In this document: positions 1 through 8,293 of the stretch, piece by piece
Layout: each line of letters opens with the position of its first letter
How positions within the stretch are numbered: position 1 is the first letter of the stretch
From: LMUY01 sp965199095
Lineage (GTDB): Bacteria; Pseudomonadota; Alphaproteobacteria; Acetobacterales; Acetobacteraceae
Direction: 5' to 3'
NCBI GenBank assembly: GCA_965199095.1
Contig: CBDAQM010000004.1
Location: 62,001-126,000 of the forward strand
DNA: 64,000 nucleotides
Notes under the pieces: model-generated
Databases searched by the model: none
Told to the model about the DNA's origin: nothing
What the model saw: the letters and a program-made list of their open reading frames with translations, nothing else
Made by a program: the position numbers and the translations under genes

Positions 1-1
1 G

Positions 2-232
2 GCGAACCAGCTCAACCAGGCCGGCGCAGACTCGAACTACCTGAACAGCCAGGTCACGTTCAACAGCAACAAGATCGACAGCCTGAACTCGGGCCTCGGC
101 GCGCTGGTGGACGCGGATTTGTCGAAGGAGTCGGCGGTGCTCCAGTCGCTGCAGATCAAGCAGCAGTTGGGCACGCAGGCGCTTTCGATCGCCAACCAGG
201 CTCCGCAGAGCCTACTCAGCCTGTTCAAGTAA
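2..232 (+). CDS. fliC: Flagellin, C-terminal part (cut by window start)
   Basis: The first 76 codons of the window read through to TAA at 230-232. They encode the C-terminal helix of flagellin, the subunit of the flagellar filament that packs in the D0/D1 core. The family signature is visible as LVDADLSKESA followed by QIKQQLGTQALSIANQ and a hydrophobic end SLLSLFK. The N-terminal D0/D1 domains and the variable region lie outside the window. flbT and flaF directly downstream are the usual alphaproteobacterial companions and control flagellin synthesis and export. The family call is very secure. Which flagellin paralogue it is cannot be told. Confidence 0.95.
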   Translation, partial: ANQLNQAGADSNYLNSQVTFNSNKIDSLNSGLGALVDADLSKESAVLQSLQIKQQLGTQALSIANQAPQSLLSLFK

Positions 233-241
233 CCGGCTGAT

Positions 242-269
242 CCGGAGGCGGCGTTACAGCCGCCTCCGG
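242..269 (+). terminator. Hairpin after the flagellin gene
   Basis: An 11-bp perfect inverted repeat (CCGGAGGCGGC / GCCGCCTCCGG) surrounds a 6-base loop, starting 10 bases after the flagellin stop. No clear T-run follows, so it may be a weak or Rho-independent terminator, or a 3' stabilising hairpin that separates abundant flagellin mRNA from flbT expression. Confidence 0.65.
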
Positions 270-303
270 CGCTTGCCCCGCAAGTCTCTCCGCAGGATGC
301 CCT

Positions 304-735
304 ATGTCCAACCTAGTGCTCGAATTACGTCCGGGTGAGGTGATGATCGTGAACGGGGCGCCCATTCGCTTCCGCACGAAATCCCGCCTGGAATTGACCG
401 CACATGCGCGCTTTCTGTTCGGCAAGCAGATCATGCAGCCCGACCAGGCCGACAGCCCGGCGCGCCGCATCTACTTCGCCCTGCAATCCGCCTATATCGG
501 CGTCGATGAGGAACGTCCGCGCGGCCTGGAGTCGGCCCGCACCCTGATCAGCGCCTTCAAGGGGGCGACCTCCTCCGTGCTGGCCCGGGAAATCCTGGAC
601 CGCGCCATGGCGGCGGCCGAGGCGGATGACTGCTACGGTGCGCTCAAGCTCGCGCGCCGGATCATCCGGCACGAGGACACCGTGCTCGGGCGCAACCAGG
701 CCGAGCCGGCGCCAACCATGCAAGCCGCGGAGTAG
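304..735 (+). CDS. flbT: Flagellin biosynthesis repressor FlbT
   Basis: The 143-residue protein matches FlbT in length and pattern: an N-terminal LELRPGEVMIVNGAPIRF segment, a central FLFGKQIM stretch, and a helical C-terminus. In Caulobacter, FlbT is a post-transcriptional regulator that binds the 5' leader of flagellin mRNA and promotes its decay until the hook is finished. The gene sits between flagellin and flaF, its usual place, and stops 9 bases before flaF, so the two are probably co-transcribed. The last 15 residues are rich in Ala, Pro and Glu and look like a flexible tail. The family assignment is firm; regulation of this particular flagellin is inferred. Confidence 0.95.
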   Translation: MSNLVLELRPGEVMIVNGAPIRFRTKSRLELTAHARFLFGKQIMQPDQADSPARRIYFALQSAYIGVDEERPRGLESARTLISAFKGATSSVLAREILDRAMAAAEADDCYGALKLARRIIRHEDTVLGRNQAEPAPTMQAAE

Positions 736-744
736 GGGAAGCCG

Positions 745-1089
745 ATGTCCGCCTTCATGCAGGCCAGCCGGGCCTACCAGGTCTCCTCCGAGAGCCGCAG
801 CCTGCGCGCGCAGGAGGCCGATATCTTCCATCGTGCCAACGGCGCGCTGCGGACGGCCTTGACCGGCAATGAGATCGACCGGGTGCGCGCCGTGGCGGAT
901 AACCGGCGGCTCTGGCTCACCGTACTCGGGCTCGTGCAGGATCCGCATAACCAGTTGCCGGTCCCGGTCCGCGCCTCCCTGCTCTCGGTGGGCCGGTCCG
1001 TGCAGCGCGAGATGGACGATCCTTCGCCGGATTTGGACTTCCTGATCGCGGTGAACGAGAACGTCTCCGCCGGGCTGTCCACCCGGTAG
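745..1089 (+). CDS. flaF: Flagellar biosynthesis regulator FlaF
   Basis: The 114-residue protein shows the FlaF pattern: a short N-terminal QASRAYQ motif, the helical RSLRAQEADIFHRANGAL segment, and NRRLWLTVLGLVQDPHNQLP. FlaF works opposite to FlbT and is needed for flagellin accumulation and secretion in alphaproteobacteria. A GGGGAAG ribosome-binding sequence precedes the ATG. The gene follows flbT after 9 bases and ends 3 bases before the DUF1217 gene, so the three genes form one operon. Confidence 0.95.
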   Translation: MSAFMQASRAYQVSSESRSLRAQEADIFHRANGALRTALTGNEIDRVRAVADNRRLWLTVLGLVQDPHNQLPVPVRASLLSVGRSVQREMDDPSPDLDFLIAVNENVSAGLSTR

Positions 1090-1092
1090 GCC

Positions 1093-1953
1093 ATGAGCGG
1101 GTCGATCGGCAGCCTCGGCAACCTGGTCCTGTCGCTGTTCAACAGCAGCGACAGCGGGTCCGCCGTGTCGGGCCTGCTTTCCACCATCAATGGCGGCGGT
1201 GGCAGCATCAGCAACGTCAATCCCGTGACGGCGCTGCAGACGGCCGAGGCCAACAGCACGAAGGACATCGCGCAGACCGCGGCGGACCCGACCGTCGCGC
1301 GCGACATCGCCACGTTCCGCAGCAAGGTCGCCGCCGCCACCAGCCCGGCGCAGTTGCTCAGCGACCCGACGGTGCTGAAGGTGCTGCTGACCGCCAACGG
1401 GCTTGGCGATCAGGCGCAATACCCGGCGCTGGCGCAGAAGGCCTTGCTGTCGAACACGACCGACAGCAACTCGCTCGCCGACACGCTGGCCGACAGCACG
1501 TGGAAGTCGGTCGCGTCGACCTACGACTTCGCCAACAAGGGCCTGTCGGTAATCCAGAACCCCAAGGTGCTGGACACCCTCGCCAACGGCTATGCCGAGG
1601 TCACCTGGCGCAACTCGCTGGACGCCACCACGCCCGGCCTGTCGGAAGCGCTGACCTTCAAGGACGAAGCGTCGACCATTACCTCGGTCGACCAGATCCT
1701 GGGCGACTCCACGATGCGCACGGTCGTCACCACCGCGCTGGGCATCCCGGAGCAGATCGCCTTCCAGGATATTGGGGCGCAGGAGCAGGCGATCACCTCC
1801 AAGCTGGACATCACCCGGTTCAAGGACCCGAAATTCGTCGAGTCGTTCACCACGCAATACCTGATCGCGGCGGGAAACGCCGCCAACGGCGACAGCAGCT
1901 CCGGCAGCAGCCTGGACTCGCTGGCCTATGCGGCGCGCGGCCTGGTGGTCTAA
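1093..1953 (+). CDS. DUF1217 family flagellum-associated protein
   Basis: This 286-residue protein has the DUF1217 pattern, with repeated helical segments such as SNSLADTLADSTWKSVAS and FKDPKFVESFTTQYLIAAGN. DUF1217 proteins are found in flagellar loci of alphaproteobacteria, and no biochemical role is established. The low-complexity N-terminus (Ser/Gly rich, SSDSGSAVSG and GGGGS runs) and the lack of a signal peptide resemble rod/hook proteins exported by the flagellar machinery, but that is an inference. It starts 3 bases after flaF and so belongs to the flbT-flaF operon. Confidence 0.85.
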   Translation: MSGSIGSLGNLVLSLFNSSDSGSAVSGLLSTINGGGGSISNVNPVTALQTAEANSTKDIAQTAADPTVARDIATFRSKVAAATSPAQLLSDPTVLKVLLTANGLGDQAQYPALAQKALLSNTTDSNSLADTLADSTWKSVASTYDFANKGLSVIQNPKVLDTLANGYAEVTWRNSLDATTPGLSEALTFKDEASTITSVDQILGDSTMRTVVTTALGIPEQIAFQDIGAQEQAITSKLDITRFKDPKFVESFTTQYLIAAGNAANGDSSSGSSLDSLAYAARGLVV

Positions 1954-2017
1954 AGCCCACCCTTGACCTGCGGTGCGGGAGGGCGAGGATCGGGGCACCC
2001 GTTTCCGGAGGCTCGCC

Positions 2018-2959
2018 TTGGCCACGCACCGCATTCCCGCCACGCCCCACACTGTGCGCTGGGGCATCTTCGACGCCGCCTTCCCGCCGCTGCTGACCGT
2101 GCAGTCCGGCGACACCGTGGTGCTGGAGTGCCTGTCGGGCACGCCGGAGATGCTTCCGCCCGCGAGCCTCGGCTTCACCGTGCCGCCGGCGCTTCAGGCG
2201 ATCCATGCCGCCAACCCGCCGCGCATGGCCGGGCACCTGCTGACCGGGCCGGTCGCCATCGCCGGCGCCGAGCCGGGCGACACGCTGGAAGTGCGGATCG
2301 ACGCCATCGAGCTGGGGGCGGATTGGGGCTATTGCGGCTTCCGTCCACTGGCCGGCACGTTGCCGGAGGATTTCCCCGAGCGGTTCGTCAGCCACATCGC
2401 CGTGGACCAGGTCCGCCGCATCGGGACGCTGCCCTGGGGGACGGAGCTGGCTCTCTCCCCCTTCTTCGGCGTGATGGGGGTGGCGCCGCCGCCGAATTAT
2501 GGCGCCATTTCCACCAAGGAGCCGCGCGAGCATGGCGGCAACCTCGACAACAAGGAATTGGGCGCCGGCGCCTCGCTGTTCCTGCCGGTCTGGGTGCCCG
2601 GCGCAAACTTCTCCGCCGGGGACGGCCACGGCGTGCAGGGCGACGGCGAGGTGTGCATCAACGCGCTGGAAACCTGCCTGACTGGCACGTTCACCTTCAT
2701 CCTGCATAAGGCGGAGGCGCTGGCCTATCCGCGCGGGGAGACGGCGACGCACTTCATCAGCATGGGGATGAACGAGGATCTCGACCTCGCGATGAAGCAG
2801 GCCCTGCGCCAGATGATCGCCTTCATCTGCGCGCGGACCAATTTGTCGCGGGAGCAGGCTTATGCCTTCTGCTCCCTGGCGGTCGATTTCCGCGTCACGC
2901 AGACCGTCAACGGCGAGAAGGGCGTCCACGGCATGCTGCGCAAGGGTTTGCTGTTCTGA
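2018..2959 (+). CDS. Acetamidase/formamidase family hydrolase
   Basis: The 313-residue protein belongs to the acetamidase/formamidase family, which cleaves short amides to the acid and ammonia. Supporting segments are HTVRWGIFDAAFPP near the N-terminus, the Gly/Asp-rich GDGHGVQGDGEVC near residue 215, and a C-terminus close to the family's usual length of just over 300. I chose the TTG at 2018 because a GGAGG sequence at 2007-2011 lies six bases upstream; a longer reading starts at GTG 1973. Substrate cannot be told from sequence. It has no functional link to its flagellar and cell-cycle neighbours. Confidence 0.85.
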   Translation: MATHRIPATPHTVRWGIFDAAFPPLLTVQSGDTVVLECLSGTPEMLPPASLGFTVPPALQAIHAANPPRMAGHLLTGPVAIAGAEPGDTLEVRIDAIELGADWGYCGFRPLAGTLPEDFPERFVSHIAVDQVRRIGTLPWGTELALSPFFGVMGVAPPPNYGAISTKEPREHGGNLDNKELGAGASLFLPVWVPGANFSAGDGHGVQGDGEVCINALETCLTGTFTFILHKAEALAYPRGETATHFISMGMNEDLDLAMKQALRQMIAFICARTNLSREQAYAFCSLAVDFRVTQTVNGEKGVHGMLRKGLLF

Positions 2960-2999
2960 CAAACGCCTCACAACGCTACCGCTAGTAGGTGGGGCAAAG

Positions 3000-3008
3000 T
3001 TACCCACA
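3000..3008 (+). promoter_or_regulatory. Possible DnaA box upstream of gcrA
   Basis: TTACCCACA differs from the consensus DnaA box TTATCCACA at one position and lies about 80 bases upstream of the gcrA start. DnaA is a known activator of gcrA in Caulobacter, which makes the position suggestive, but a single 8/9 match can occur by chance. Confidence 0.35.
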
Positions 3009-3090
3009 ACTTTATGTGTGTTGGTGGCTAGTTCTCGTGCCCTCCTGCCGCTACCGTATGTTGCGGTCGAAACAGGGAAGGCCACTAGCC

Positions 3091-3576
3091 ATGGATTGGA
3101 CGGACGAGGCGATCGACCGGCTCAGGACCCTCTGGGCCGAAGGTGTCTCCACCGCGGAGATTGGCCGCCGGTTGGGCGTATCGAAGAATGCCGTGGTCGG
3201 CAAAGCGCACCGCCTACTGCTGGCAGCGCGGCCATCCCCGATCCGCCGCGGGGTCAAGATCAAGGCGCCGCGCCCAGCACCCGTGCGCAGGCTCCTTGGC
3301 CCGACGCTGCCCACCATGGCGCCCGCTTCCGTCGAACGGCCGCCGGTTGTGGCGCCGCCGCCACCCCCGCCTGCGCCCAGCCCGGCGCCGGTGTTGCGCG
3401 CCGTGCATCGCGCGCCCGGTGGCCGGCTGGTGGCGTGCTGCTGGCCGATCGGCGAGCCAGGCACCCGGTCCTTCCACTTCTGCGACGCGGAGTCGCTGCC
3501 GGGCAAGCCGTACTGCGCGACCCATGCCGCCCTGGCCTACGTCAAGGTCAAGGACCGCCGGGAGGAAGCGGCCTAG
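3091..3576 (+). CDS. gcrA: Cell-cycle regulator GcrA
   Basis: The protein is 161 residues and begins with the invariant GcrA start MDWTDEAIDRL, followed by the helix-turn-helix segment STAEIGRRLGVSKNAVVGKAHRL (about residues 21-43). A Pro-rich linker (about 75-105) leads to the C-terminal module with CCWPIGEPG and the FCDAESLPGKPYCATH motif. GcrA binds the sigma70 subunit and, in Caulobacter, activates promoters carrying methylated GANTC sites. I placed the start at the ATG that gives the MDWT end, since upstream in-frame sequence is not conserved in type. It stands alone, with about 130 bases of promoter region upstream. Confidence 0.97.
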   Translation: MDWTDEAIDRLRTLWAEGVSTAEIGRRLGVSKNAVVGKAHRLLLAARPSPIRRGVKIKAPRPAPVRRLLGPTLPTMAPASVERPPVVAPPPPPPAPSPAPVLRAVHRAPGGRLVACCWPIGEPGTRSFHFCDAESLPGKPYCATHAALAYVKVKDRREEAA

Positions 3577-3657
3577 CGAGTGTGGCGCGCGCGGGTTCGG
3601 CCGTGGTTTTCCGCCACATGGCCGGCGAAAACGTGGAGGAGGCCGATCACGATTTCG

Positions 3658-3686
3658 TTGCAAAATGGTGGCAATCGCCGTAGCGT
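3658..3686 (+). promoter_or_regulatory. Possible sigma70 promoter for cspA
   Basis: TTGCAA (3658-3663) and TAGCGT (3681-3686) are separated by 17 bases and lie about 70 bases before the cold-shock gene, which would give a leader of roughly 65 bases. The spacing is ideal but the -10 is only partly conserved. Confidence 0.35.
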
Positions 3687-3756
3687 CTGCTGAGGGCGGC
3701 CGGACCGGGCTTCTGACACCCGGACAGTCGTTTCTTGTTGGGCAGGGAATGCGGAC

Positions 3757-3966
3757 ATGGTTCTCGGCGTCGTCAAGTGGTTCAATCCGACCAAGGGGTA
3801 CGGCTTCATCGCGCCGGAGACCGGCGGCAAGGACATTTTCGTGCACATCAGCGCCGTCCAGCGGGCGGGCATGCGCAACCTTAACGAAGGACAGAAAGTC
3901 CAATTTGAGGTGGAACAGCAGCAGAATGGCCGTGCTGCCGCAGTGGGTCTTGCTGCGGTCGAATAA
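3757..3966 (+). CDS. cspA: Cold-shock protein (CspA family)
   Basis: The 69-residue protein is a single cold-shock domain. RNP1 reads KGYGFIAP (residues 13-20) and RNP2 reads DIFVHI (26-31), the aromatic and basic residues that contact single-stranded RNA and DNA. These proteins act as RNA chaperones in the cytoplasm. The length is exactly that of the stand-alone family. The 180-base gap upstream holds a possible promoter and may carry a regulatory leader. Many paralogues exist per genome, so the symbol marks the family rather than strict orthology. Confidence 0.95.
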   Translation: MVLGVVKWFNPTKGYGFIAPETGGKDIFVHISAVQRAGMRNLNEGQKVQFEVEQQQNGRAAAVGLAAVE

Positions 3967-4010
3967 CTCCGGCCCTTGAACCCGCATCAACTGCCTTGTA
4001 GCTAGGCAGG

Positions 4011-4679
4011 ATGACCACCCGACTCAACTCGACTCTGGCCGCACCACGTCGCCAGGCTGCGGCCCTGGATGCCGACGCGGTACGATCGGCTTACAAAAGA
4101 TGGGCATCCGTCTACGACACGCTGTTCGGCGGCGTGTCCGCCCCCGGCCGCCGTCGCGCGGTCGCCGCCGTCAACGCGCTGCCGGGCCGCGACGTGCTGG
4201 AGGTTGGGGTGGGGACCGGCCTGGCGCTGCCGCATTACCTCCCGTCCAAGCGGGTGACCGGCATCGACCTCTCGTTCGAGATGCTGGCCCGGGCCCGGGC
4301 CAGGGTGGAGCGGGAGGTTCTGGCCAATGTGGTGTCCCTGCAGGAGCAGGATGCCGAGTCGACCGGATTCGCCGATGGCCAGTTCGACGTCGCGGTGGCG
4401 ATGTTCGTCGCCTCCGTCGTGCCCAGTCCACGGCGGCTGCTGGCGGAAATGCGCCGGGTGGTGAAGCCGGGTGGCGACCTGCTGTTCGTCAACCATTTTG
4501 CCGCGACGGGCGGCCCGCGCCTGGCGGTGGAGCGTGCCATGGCGCCCGCCGGGCGCGCGCTCGGCTGGCATCCCGATTTCAAGACTGAGGCATTGTTGCC
4601 ACCGGACGACCTCTTGCGTGCGGTCAGCACGCCTGTGCCGCCGCTGGGGCTTTTCACCTTGATCCACCTCCCCAATTAG
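4011..4679 (+). CDS. Class I SAM-dependent methyltransferase, PmtA-like
   Basis: The 222-residue protein has a Rossmann-type methyltransferase core: motif I VLEVGVGTG (62-70), an acidic loop after the second strand (GIDLSFEML, about 84-92), and VVKPGGDLLFVNH near residue 150. Length and N-terminal KRWASVYDTLFGG match the short phosphatidylethanolamine N-methyltransferases (PmtA) of alphaproteobacteria, which help make phosphatidylcholine. Other small-molecule methyltransferases share the fold, so the substrate is inferred. It ends about 85 bases before ctaC. Confidence 0.75.
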   Translation: MTTRLNSTLAAPRRQAAALDADAVRSAYKRWASVYDTLFGGVSAPGRRRAVAAVNALPGRDVLEVGVGTGLALPHYLPSKRVTGIDLSFEMLARARARVEREVLANVVSLQEQDAESTGFADGQFDVAVAMFVASVVPSPRRLLAEMRRVVKPGGDLLFVNHFAATGGPRLAVERAMAPAGRALGWHPDFKTEALLPPDDLLRAVSTPVPPLGLFTLIHLPN

Positions 4680-4765
4680 GCATCGTTGCCGCCCCGACCT
4701 TGATCTGCGGCAATGGGTCGGATACGTCCGATAAAGTGACGCGCGTTGGGGGAACATTGGGTCAG

Positions 4766-5605
4766 ATGAAGCAAATCCGGCGGCTGTTGACGCTTCCCGC
4801 CCTGGCTGCCGCGTCGCTTGCTGGGCTCGCGCCCGCCTTTGCCCAGACGCCGACGCCGTGGGCGATCGGCATGCAAACGGCCCATAGCCCGGTGGAAAAC
4901 GGGATCCAAAGCCTGCACACGCTGGTCAACACCCTGATGATCGCCATCGTGATCTTCGTGGCGGCGTTGCTGGTCTATGTCCTGTGGAAGTTCAACAGCA
5001 AGCGGCATCCGGTTCCCAGCCGCACCAGCCACAACACCATCTTGGAGGTCGCCTGGACCGTCCTGCCGGTGCTGATCCTGGTCGTCATCGCCATCCCGTC
5101 CTTCAAGCTGGTGTATTTCGAGGACCGCATCCGCGATGCGGACATGACGATCAAGGTCACCGGGCATCAATGGTTCTGGGAGTACGACTACCCGGACAGC
5201 CAGAACATCGATTTCCAAAGCACCATGATCCCCGATGATGACATCAAGCCCGGTCAGATCCGCCGTTTGTCGGTCGACAACCCGCTCGTCGTGCCAGCCG
5301 GGAAGAACATCCGCATCCTGACCACGGGGGCGGACGTGATCCACAGCTTCTTCATCCCGTCGCTGGGCGTGCAGCGCTATGCTATCCCGGGCCGGACGAT
5401 CGAGACCTGGATGAAGATCGACAAGCCTGGCGACTATTACGGCGAGTGCAACCAGATTTGCGGCATCAATCACAGCCAGATGCCGATCCATGTCCAGGCC
5501 GTGACGGACGCGGACTACCAGACCTGGCTGCAGCAGGCGAAGACCAAGTTCGCCAGCGACAATGGTCCTGGCCTCACGCACTATGCGGCTCTCGCGACAC
5601 AATAA
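4766..5605 (+). CDS. ctaC: Cytochrome c oxidase subunit II
   Basis: This 279-residue subunit carries the CuA centre that takes electrons from cytochrome c. A signal peptide (LPALAAASLAGLAPAFA, cleavage near residue 26) is followed by two membrane helices (about 53-75 and 93-112). The electron-entry aromatic segment is QWFWEY (135-140). CuA ligands are His193, Cys228, Cys232, His236 and Met239. The ATG at 4766 was chosen because it places the signal peptide at the N-terminus. It is the first gene of the oxidase operon and lies 27 bases before ctaD. Confidence 0.97.
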   Translation: MKQIRRLLTLPALAAASLAGLAPAFAQTPTPWAIGMQTAHSPVENGIQSLHTLVNTLMIAIVIFVAALLVYVLWKFNSKRHPVPSRTSHNTILEVAWTVLPVLILVVIAIPSFKLVYFEDRIRDADMTIKVTGHQWFWEYDYPDSQNIDFQSTMIPDDDIKPGQIRRLSVDNPLVVPAGKNIRILTTGADVIHSFFIPSLGVQRYAIPGRTIETWMKIDKPGDYYGECNQICGINHSQMPIHVQAVTDADYQTWLQQAKTKFASDNGPGLTHYAALATQ

Positions 5606-5632
5606 TTTCGGCGGCTCAGGAGACTCCGGACG

Positions 5633-7222
5633 ATGTCAGCCACCACCCACGATGAGGCGCATGACGACCACCACGGCCACGCGCCGGGATTCGTGCATCG
5701 CTGGCTGTTTTCCACCAACCATAAGGATATCGGCACGCTTTACCTGATCTTCGCCGTGATGGCGGGGATCGTGGGTGGCATCCTGTCCTTGATCATGCGG
5801 GCTCAGCTTTCAGCGCCCGGAAACCACATCATCTCGACCGGCCAGCAATGGAACGCGCTGGTCACGGCGCATGGCCTGATCATGATTTTCTTCACGGTCA
5901 TGCCGGCAATGATCGGCGGGTTCGGCAATTGGTTCGTGCCGCTGATGATCGGTGCGCCTGATATGGCGTTCCCCCGGCTGAACAACATCTCCTTCTGGTT
6001 GCTGGTGCCGGCGTTCCTCCTGGTCATGGCGGGGCTGCTGACGGGCGATGGCGCCGGGTCGGGTTGGACCCTGTACACGCCGCTGTCGGCGCAGCAGGAC
6101 ATCTCCATGGACTACACCCTGTTCGCGCTGCATCTGGCGGGTATTTCGTCCCTGTTGGGCGCGATCAACTTCATCACGACTATCTTTAACATGCGCACGC
6201 CGGGCATGACGCTGCATAAGATGCCGTTGTTCGTGTGGGCCATGCTGGTGACGGCCTTCCTGCTGCTCCTGGCGATCCCTGTGCTGGCCGGTGCGATCAC
6301 CATGCTGATCACGGACCGCAACTTCGGCACCGCGTTCTTCGACCCGAAGATGGGCGGCGACCCGGTTCTGTTCCAGCATCTATTCTGGTTCTTCGGCCAT
6401 CCCGAGGTCTACATCATGATCCTGCCTGGCTTCGGCATGATCAGCCACATCATCTCGACCTTTTCCAGGAAGCCGGTGTTCGGCTACCTTGGCATGGCCT
6501 ACGCCATGGTGGCGATCGGCGTGGTGGGTTTCGTTGTGTGGGCGCACCACATGTTCGTCTCCGGCATCAGCGTCGACACCCGTGCGTATTTCATGGCGGC
6601 GACCATGATCATCGCCGTTCCGACCGGCATCAAGATCTTCTCCTGGATCGCGACCATGTGGGGCGGTTCGATTGAGATGAATACGCCGATGTTGTGGGCA
6701 GTGGGGTTCATCTTCCTGTTCACCGTTGGCGGCGTGACCGGGGTGGTGCTCTCCAATGCCGGCATCGACCAGATCCTGCACAACAGCTACTACGTGGTGG
6801 CGCACTTCCATTACGTGTTGTCGCTGGGCGCTGTGTTCTCGATCTTCGCCGGGTTCTACTACTGGATCGGCAAGATGAGCGGCCACCAATACCCGGAATT
6901 CTGGGGCAAGGTGCATTTCTGGGTGACGTTCGTCGGTGTGAACCTGACCTTCTTCCCAATGCACTTCCTCGGCCTCAACGGCATGCCGCGGCGCTACCCC
7001 GACTATCCCAACGCCTTCGCCCGCTGGAATGAGATCGCCTCCTTCGGCTCCTACATCGGCGGCTTCTCGGTGCTGATCTTCCTGTTCGTGCTGTTCAAGA
7101 CCTTCACGTCGAAGGAACGCCTGGCGGGGAATTACTGGGGTGAGGGCGCCACGACCCTGGAGTGGACAGTAGCGTCCCCGCCGCCGTTCCACACCTTCGA
7201 AGAGCTTCCGCGGGTTCGATGA
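5633..7222 (+). CDS. ctaD: Cytochrome c oxidase subunit I
   Basis: This 529-residue, twelve-helix haem-copper oxidase subunit reduces oxygen and pumps protons. Recognisable residues are His80 (low-spin haem ligand, in TAHGL), the cross-linked pair His256-Tyr260 at CuB (GHPEVY), the histidine pair after helix VII (WAHHMF), and His391/His393 in HFHY. The Tyr in the GHPEVY motif marks an A-type oxidase. A good ribosome-binding site (CAGGAG) lies upstream. The TGA overlaps the ATG of ctaB. Confidence 0.98.
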   Translation: MSATTHDEAHDDHHGHAPGFVHRWLFSTNHKDIGTLYLIFAVMAGIVGGILSLIMRAQLSAPGNHIISTGQQWNALVTAHGLIMIFFTVMPAMIGGFGNWFVPLMIGAPDMAFPRLNNISFWLLVPAFLLVMAGLLTGDGAGSGWTLYTPLSAQQDISMDYTLFALHLAGISSLLGAINFITTIFNMRTPGMTLHKMPLFVWAMLVTAFLLLLAIPVLAGAITMLITDRNFGTAFFDPKMGGDPVLFQHLFWFFGHPEVYIMILPGFGMISHIISTFSRKPVFGYLGMAYAMVAIGVVGFVVWAHHMFVSGISVDTRAYFMAATMIIAVPTGIKIFSWIATMWGGSIEMNTPMLWAVGFIFLFTVGGVTGVVLSNAGIDQILHNSYYVVAHFHYVLSLGAVFSIFAGFYYWIGKMSGHQYPEFWGKVHFWVTFVGVNLTFFPMHFLGLNGMPRRYPDYPNAFARWNEIASFGSYIGGFSVLIFLFVLFKTFTSKERLAGNYWGEGATTLEWTVASPPPFHTFEELPRVR

Positions 7223-8148
7223 GCGACGCCGCCCTCATTGCTGTCGCCCCGTTCGTCACCGGGGCGGAGTGGCGGGACTGGTTGGCCCTGCTGAAGCCCC
7301 GGGTCGTGACACTCGTCGTCGTGACGGGGATCGTCGGGATGCTGGTGGCGCCGGGGCATCTGCACCCGGTTCTGGCCGTGACCACAGTGCTCTGCATCGC
7401 CATCGCAGCCGGGGCGTCGGGCGCCATCAACATGTGGTTCGACCGTGACATCGACGCGGTGATGGTGCGTACCCGGTCGCGGCCGATCCCGGCGGGCAAG
7501 ATCGCCCCCGGTGAGGCGCTGGCCTTCGGGGTGGTGCTCGCCGTCGCCTCGGTCTTGCTGATGGCGCTGGCGACCAACGTGATAGCTGCGGCTTGGTTGG
7601 CCTTGTCGATCTGCTTCTACGTATTCGTCTACACGATGTGGCTGAAGCGCCGCACGCCGCAGAATATCGTCATCGGCGGGGCTGCCGGGGCGTTCCCGCC
7701 CGTCATCGGCTGGGTGGCTGTCACCGGCCATGCGGCTGCGATGCCGCTGCTGCTGTTCGCGATCATCTTCCTCTGGACACCGCCGCATTTCTGGTCGCTG
7801 GCGCTGTATGCCTGCAAGGATTATGGCCGCGCCGGTGTTCCCATGCTGCCGGTGGTGGCGGGGGCACGGCATACAAGGCTGCAAATCCTCCTCTACACGC
7901 TTGTCCTCGCCCCGGTCTCACTCCTGCCGTGGCTGCTCGGTTACGCCGGTTCGGTCTACGGCTTGACGGCGGCGGCGCTCGGCCTGGGCTTCATCCTGAG
8001 CGCGGTCCTGGTCTGGCGCGACAAGCAGGATGTGTCGGGTGTCAGCCTCACCAACGACGCCCCGGCGCGGGCGGCCTTCCGCTTCTCCCTCGCCTATCTG
8101 GCGATCCTGTTCGCGGCGGTCGCAGTCGACCATTTTGTCGGTGGATGA
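7219..8148 (+). CDS. ctaB: Protoheme IX farnesyltransferase (heme O synthase)
   Basis: The 309-residue membrane prenyltransferase of the UbiA superfamily converts haem B to haem O. The first Asp-rich motif is NMWFDRDID (71-79) with the following basic RTRSRPI, and a CKDYGRAGVPMLP segment marks the second site. About nine hydrophobic helices are visible. The ATG at 7219 overlaps the ctaD stop (ATGA), which fixes the start and implies translational coupling. The gene's position between subunits I and III is classic for alphaproteobacteria. Confidence 0.97.
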   Translation: MSDAALIAVAPFVTGAEWRDWLALLKPRVVTLVVVTGIVGMLVAPGHLHPVLAVTTVLCIAIAAGASGAINMWFDRDIDAVMVRTRSRPIPAGKIAPGEALAFGVVLAVASVLLMALATNVIAAAWLALSICFYVFVYTMWLKRRTPQNIVIGGAAGAFPPVIGWVAVTGHAAAMPLLLFAIIFLWTPPHFWSLALYACKDYGRAGVPMLPVVAGARHTRLQILLYTLVLAPVSLLPWLLGYAGSVYGLTAAALGLGFILSAVLVWRDKQDVSGVSLTNDAPARAAFRFSLAYLAILFAAVAVDHFVGG

Positions 8149-8293
8149 CTTCCCACCCCGATTGTCGCCCGCGCAAGCTGCGGAACTGCGTCGGCGGCAG
8201 AAGGGGCGCAACATCGCGCTGTTGATTGTCTTGCTCGCGGTGGTGGCGCTGTTCTACGCGATTTCCATCGTCAAGCTCGGCGGGACGTCATGA
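8141..8293 (+). CDS. CoxF-like small membrane protein of the oxidase cluster
   Basis: A 50-residue protein is read from GTG at 8141, overlapping the end of ctaB by eight bases. It has a short polar N-terminus (LSPAQAAELRRRQKGRN) and one membrane helix (IALLIVLLAVVALFYAISIV), ending KLGGTS. This is the pattern of the CoxF/CtaF-type proteins that sit between ctaB and ctaG in alphaproteobacteria; their exact role in oxidase assembly is not well defined. The stop overlaps the ATG of ctaG. It is easily missed because of its size. Confidence 0.85.
   Translation: MDDFPPRLSPAQAAELRRRQKGRNIALLIVLLAVVALFYAISIVKLGGTS

Noticed and set aside
325..3085. Long minus-strand frames over flbT-flaF-acetamidase
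   Set aside because: The plus-strand genes have clear families and ribosome-binding sites; the minus frames have neither.
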